A DNA stretch of 7,574 bases from Synergistales bacterium (GTDB lineage Bacteria; Synergistota; Synergistia; Synergistales; Thermovirgaceae). The DNA lies in the NCBI GenBank assembly GCA_018434645.1, contig JAHDOX010000100.1, forward strand, positions 1 through 7,574, in the 5' to 3' direction. Below the pieces are notes generated by a model. The model saw nothing but the letters and a program-made list of their open reading frames with translations. It ran no database searches and had not been told where the DNA came from. The position numbers and the translations under genes are program-made. How positions within the stretch are numbered: the stretch's first letter is position 1; each line of letters opens with the position of its first letter. Shown piece by piece: positions 5,178-7,574 of this stretch.

Positions 5178-6739
5178 ACTGGAGCGTACATCTCCCGGCT
5201 TTAGTGATCGCGGTTCCATTGTTGGGTGCCTTCGCGGCTCCGGTTGCCGGTCTGGGCGGCAAGCCGCTGAGAAACCTGTGGCTCGTGACGGTGTCAGCGT
5301 TGACTGCGATATTGAGTATAATTCTCTGGCGTTATGTACAGGTTGAAGGCATAATGGTTTACGTGCTGGGCGGAGAGTCCTGGGCCCTGACTCTTCCTTC
5401 GGGCCTGAGCTGGCCTATACGCATTATCCTGGAGGTGGATGCCTTCAGCGCGTTCATGGCTGTTGTCGGGTCTATTGCGGCACTGGCTGGCGCCTTCTTT
5501 TCCTTGCGGTTCATGGAGCGCTTTTCCGGTCTAGACAAATTTGTCTCCCTTTATTTCCTGCTCACTGCGGGAATGCTGGGGATGGAACTCACGGGCGACC
5601 TTTTCAACTTTTTTGTGTTCCTTGAAATTGCGTCAGTCGCGTCTTTTGGGCTCGTAGCGTACTGGAGGGACAGGCCGGAAGCGATAGAGGCGGGTTTCAA
5701 GTATATGGTCGTATCAACGGTGGCAGCCATGCTAATACTAATAGCCGTAGGATTTTTCTACGGACGCTACAACGCAGTAAACATGGCGGCCGTGGCCCGC
5801 ATGATGCGTTTTGGATATGCGGAGAAAATAGCGCTTGTCTTTCTGGTAGCGTCGCTGGCGATGAAATGCGGAACCGTACCTATGCACATGTGGACGCCGG
5901 ATGCCTACACGGAAGCACCGGCAGGTGTTACATGCCTACTTGTAGCCGTCAGTCAGGCATCGCTTTACGGTCTTTTCAGAGTTTGTTTCTCCCTATACGG
6001 CACGAGCCTTGGAAGTTCCGTCGTGCCATGGACAATAATAGTCATGGGTGTTCTCTCCATGTTTATAGGCGTCACCATGGCGGTCATACAGAAAGAAATC
6101 AAGAGATTGATGGCCTATCATTCAGTGTCACAGATTGGTTATATACTTCTCGGGCTTGGCGTAGGATTGCTGGCGCTGAATGACCCGCAGGCGATGGCCG
6201 AATACGGGTTCACAGCAATGAAGGGCGGCATCTTCCACCTCATCAACTACACGATGTACAAGGGATTGCTGTTTCTGACGGCCGGGGCCCTTTATTACGC
6301 TGCCGGTACCAGGAATCTGAACGAACTCGGCGGACTTGCGAGGGTAATGCCACACACTACATTCATGTTCGTAATTGCCGCTGCCGCGATCGCCGGGTTG
6401 CCGCCATTCAACGGCTTCGTGTCGAAGCTCCTCATTTATGAATCAACCTTCGCGGTTTACCCGATTCTGGCTGTTGCGGCTCTTGTGACTTCCGTCCTTA
6501 CCCTGGCCTCTTTTGTCAAGGTTTTCCAGACGGCCTTTCTGGGGCCAGAGAAGTCGGTCTTCCAGCACGTCAAGGAGGTTCCGGCGACAATGCTTGTCGG
6601 TATGTCTATCCTAACGATCGTCATCATTGGTCTGACCCTGTTCCCGACGTGGTCACTTGCCCATCTTGTTGAACCCGCTGCAAAGGCTCTGGTGGATCAG
6701 GCCGGATACATTACGGCCGTCATGGGAGGTGGGTTGTGA
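5174..6739 (+). CDS. mbhH: MrpD/MnhD-type antiporter-like subunit (MbhH-like, NuoL/M/N family)
   Basis: This is the large ion-translocating subunit: 521 residues, mostly membrane helices, full length for the MrpD/NuoN family. Residues that define the proton path in this family are visible: Glu151 in NFFVFLEIAS, Lys231 in LAMKCGTVPMHMWTPDAYTE with His238, Lys310 in KEIKRLMAYHSVSQIGYILL, Lys363 in NYTMYKGLLFL, and the late-helix Lys418 in GLPPFNGFVSKLLIYES. Glu151 and Lys231 appear to match the essential Glu and Lys of Bacillus MrpD. It is the only antiporter-like subunit in the window, as expected for Mbh, whereas Mrp proper has both MrpA and MrpD. The start at 5174 overlaps the mbhG stop (ATGA) and has AGGAGGTT at 5159-5166. 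The stop overlaps the mbhI start. Confidence 0.94.
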   Translation: MNWSVHLPALVIAVPLLGAFAAPVAGLGGKPLRNLWLVTVSALTAILSIILWRYVQVEGIMVYVLGGESWALTLPSGLSWPIRIILEVDAFSAFMAVVGSIAALAGAFFSLRFMERFSGLDKFVSLYFLLTAGMLGMELTGDLFNFFVFLEIASVASFGLVAYWRDRPEAIEAGFKYMVVSTVAAMLILIAVGFFYGRYNAVNMAAVARMMRFGYAEKIALVFLVASLAMKCGTVPMHMWTPDAYTEAPAGVTCLLVAVSQASLYGLFRVCFSLYGTSLGSSVVPWTIIVMGVLSMFIGVTMAVIQKEIKRLMAYHSVSQIGYILLGLGVGLLALNDPQAMAEYGFTAMKGGIFHLINYTMYKGLLFLTAGALYYAAGTRNLNELGGLARVMPHTTFMFVIAAAAIAGLPPFNGFVSKLLIYESTFAVYPILAVAALVTSVLTLASFVKVFQTAFLGPEKSVFQHVKEVPATMLVGMSILTIVIIGLTLFPTWSLAHLVEPAAKALVDQAGYITAVMGGGL

Positions 6740-7077
6740 TGTGGAGCACGGTTTACACAGGTTTCGGCTATTGGGACGTTTACACCTGGCTGATCTTTTT
6801 TGCGATTGCCGCTGCCCTTGTTCTGTGGCTTCGCAGTCTCGGCAGGAAAGACTACAAAAAGGGCACAGACCAGGATGAAATTTTCTATGGGAGCAATGTC
6901 GTGCCTGATGACGGCTCCGAGATACAGGTACCTGCCAGTTCCGCTTACTGGGGCTTTACCGAGGCTTTGAAGGGATATTATGAAATACTTGTCGAGTTGC
7001 ACAGCGGCGATGCGAGAGAATACGTCGGATACATGGTACTGACGGCTTCGGTGCTAGCCGTTTTGGTGCTGCTTTAA
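6739..7077 (+). CDS. mbhI: MbhI-like membrane subunit
   Basis: This 112-residue protein has a first helix at about 14-32, a polar acidic middle (35-70), a probably amphipathic stretch YWGFTEALKGYYEILVEL (70-87) followed by HSGDAREYVGYM, and a last helix at about 95-112. This layout, its length and its position between the MrpD-like and NuoB-like genes match MbhI of P. furiosus, which joins the Mrp-like arm to the hydrogenase arm. The assignment rests more on position and layout than on a strong motif. GGAGGTG at 6725-6731 is seven bases before ATG 6739 and four before the in-frame GTG 6736. I chose the ATG, which overlaps the mbhH stop (TGATG). Confidence 0.75.
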   Translation: MWSTVYTGFGYWDVYTWLIFFAIAAALVLWLRSLGRKDYKKGTDQDEIFYGSNVVPDDGSEIQVPASSAYWGFTEALKGYYEILVELHSGDAREYVGYMVLTASVLAVLVLL

Positions 7078-7090
7078 AGGTGGGACGGCC

Positions 7091-7552
7091 ATGAAACTTG
7101 ATCGATACCTTGAGGTGCTTACAAAATCAATCTGGGTTTTCCACTGCAACAGCGGATCCTGCAACGGCTGCGACATCGAAATCGTGGCAACCATAACTCC
7201 CCGATATGATATAGAGCGGTTTGGGATGAAACTCGTGGGCACGCCCAGACATGCGGATGCTCTGCTTGTAACGGGTCCGGTGACAAAGTATATGACCGAA
7301 AGGCTAAAGAGGATCTACGCTCAGATGCCGGATCCGAAAGTTGTAATAGCCGTCGGGAATTGCGCTAATTCCGGAGACGTGTTCTACAAATCCTACAACC
7401 TGGACGGTCCCGTGGACAACGTGCTGCCGGTGGACGTTTACGTTCACGGATGTCCGCCACGTCCCGAAGCGATCATCGAGGGTGCCGCGAAAGCCATACT
7501 GAAACTGGAAAAAATGAAAGAAGAGTACCAAAAGGCAGGTGCGCAGCAATGA
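7091..7552 (+). CDS. mbhJ: NuoB-like / [NiFe] hydrogenase small subunit with [4Fe-4S] cluster (MbhJ-like)
   Basis: This 153-residue soluble subunit belongs to the NuoB/PsbG family and sits at the join between the membrane and catalytic arms, where it passes electrons to the catalytic large subunit. Likely ligands of its single [4Fe-4S] cluster are Cys24 and Cys27 (SCNGCDIE), Cys91 (AVGNCANSG) and Cys121 (HGCPPRPE). The CxxC spacing with NGCDIE is the form seen in group 4 hydrogenases; complex I NuoB has two adjacent cysteines instead. An extra Cys19 lies nearby. There is no Tat signal and no second iron-sulfur domain, which fits group 4. The gene starts 13 bases after mbhI with AGGTGGGA (7078-7085) upstream, and its TGA overlaps the next ATG (ATGA at 7549-7552). 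Confidence 0.93.
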   Translation: MKLDRYLEVLTKSIWVFHCNSGSCNGCDIEIVATITPRYDIERFGMKLVGTPRHADALLVTGPVTKYMTERLKRIYAQMPDPKVVIAVGNCANSGDVFYKSYNLDGPVDNVLPVDVYVHGCPPRPEAIIEGAAKAILKLEKMKEEYQKAGAQQ

Positions 7553-7574
7553 CATGCCGTCCTGAATATGTCAA
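7549..7574 (+). CDS. Start of the next operon gene, probably NuoC-like (MbhK), cut by right edge
   Basis: ATG at 7549 overlaps the mbhJ stop as ATGA and opens a frame of eight codons (MTCRPEYV) to the window edge, with AAGGCAGGTG upstream as a possible ribosome binding site. A second ATG at 7554 stops after two more codons. Too little is present to identify the product. The name MbhK/NuoC-like 30-kDa subunit is expected only from the conserved order in mbh clusters. Confidence 0.55.

Noticed and set aside
2688..6739. A stand-alone Mrp sodium/proton antiporter operon
   Set aside because: There is no MrpA with its NuoL-like domain, MbhD and MbhE are separate genes, and the operon continues into a NuoB-like iron-sulfur subunit.
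5174..7552. Ordinary respiratory complex I (NuoN, NuoB)
   Set aside because: The NuoB-like protein has CxxC instead of adjacent cysteines, and the flanking Mrp-type genes are not part of nuo operons.
1..7574. tRNA or rRNA genes, CRISPR array, insertion sequence, attachment site
   Set aside because: No cloverleaf-like sequence, spaced repeat series, transposase motif or flanking direct repeat was seen on either strand.

Overview
The window is about 7.6 kb of gene-dense DNA of moderate GC content. It probably comes from an anaerobic fermentative bacterium. The glgE gene is a bacterial marker, and the hydrogenase-type cluster next to it is the kind found in Thermotogota, Synergistota and Thermococcales. 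Synergistota or Thermotogota is my best guess, but that is inference from gene content, not proof.

The left part (1-2099) is read on the minus strand. It holds the N-terminal 431 codons of GlgE, the maltosyltransferase of alpha-glucan synthesis, which run off the left edge. Upstream of glgE are a membrane-anchored protein of unknown function (1390-1908) and a possible one-helix small protein (1905-2099). These two overlap by ATGA. A short AT-rich gap (2100-2168) separates this strand from the plus-strand genes. It carries a TATAAT box for the rightward MOSC-domain gene (2169-2603) and a possible leftward promoter.

The right part (2688-7574, plus strand) is one tight operon behind an extended -10 promoter (2642-2650). 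Its order is MrpE, MrpF, MrpG, an MbhD-like protein, an MbhE-like protein, MrpB, MrpC, MrpD, an MbhI-like protein, a NuoB-like [4Fe-4S] subunit, and the first eight codons of another gene. This matches mbhA-mbhK of the membrane-bound, H2-evolving, ion-pumping hydrogenase of Pyrococcus furiosus, gene for gene. The genes overlap or lie within 13 bases of each other, nearly all with strong Shine-Dalgarno sequences.

In the known complex, the Mrp-like subunits form a sodium/proton-translocating membrane arm. The MbhJ/K/L/N subunits form the electron-transfer and [NiFe] catalytic arm, so ferredoxin oxidation with H2 production is coupled to ion pumping. The catalytic large subunit lies beyond the right edge. 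Hydrogenase activity, as opposed to a related sulfane-sulfur reductase, is therefore inferred from gene order and the small-subunit motifs. I found no tRNA, rRNA, CRISPR array or mobile element, and no wholly new system. The least explained items are the small-protein/anchored-protein pair and the MOSC protein with its altered cysteine motif.
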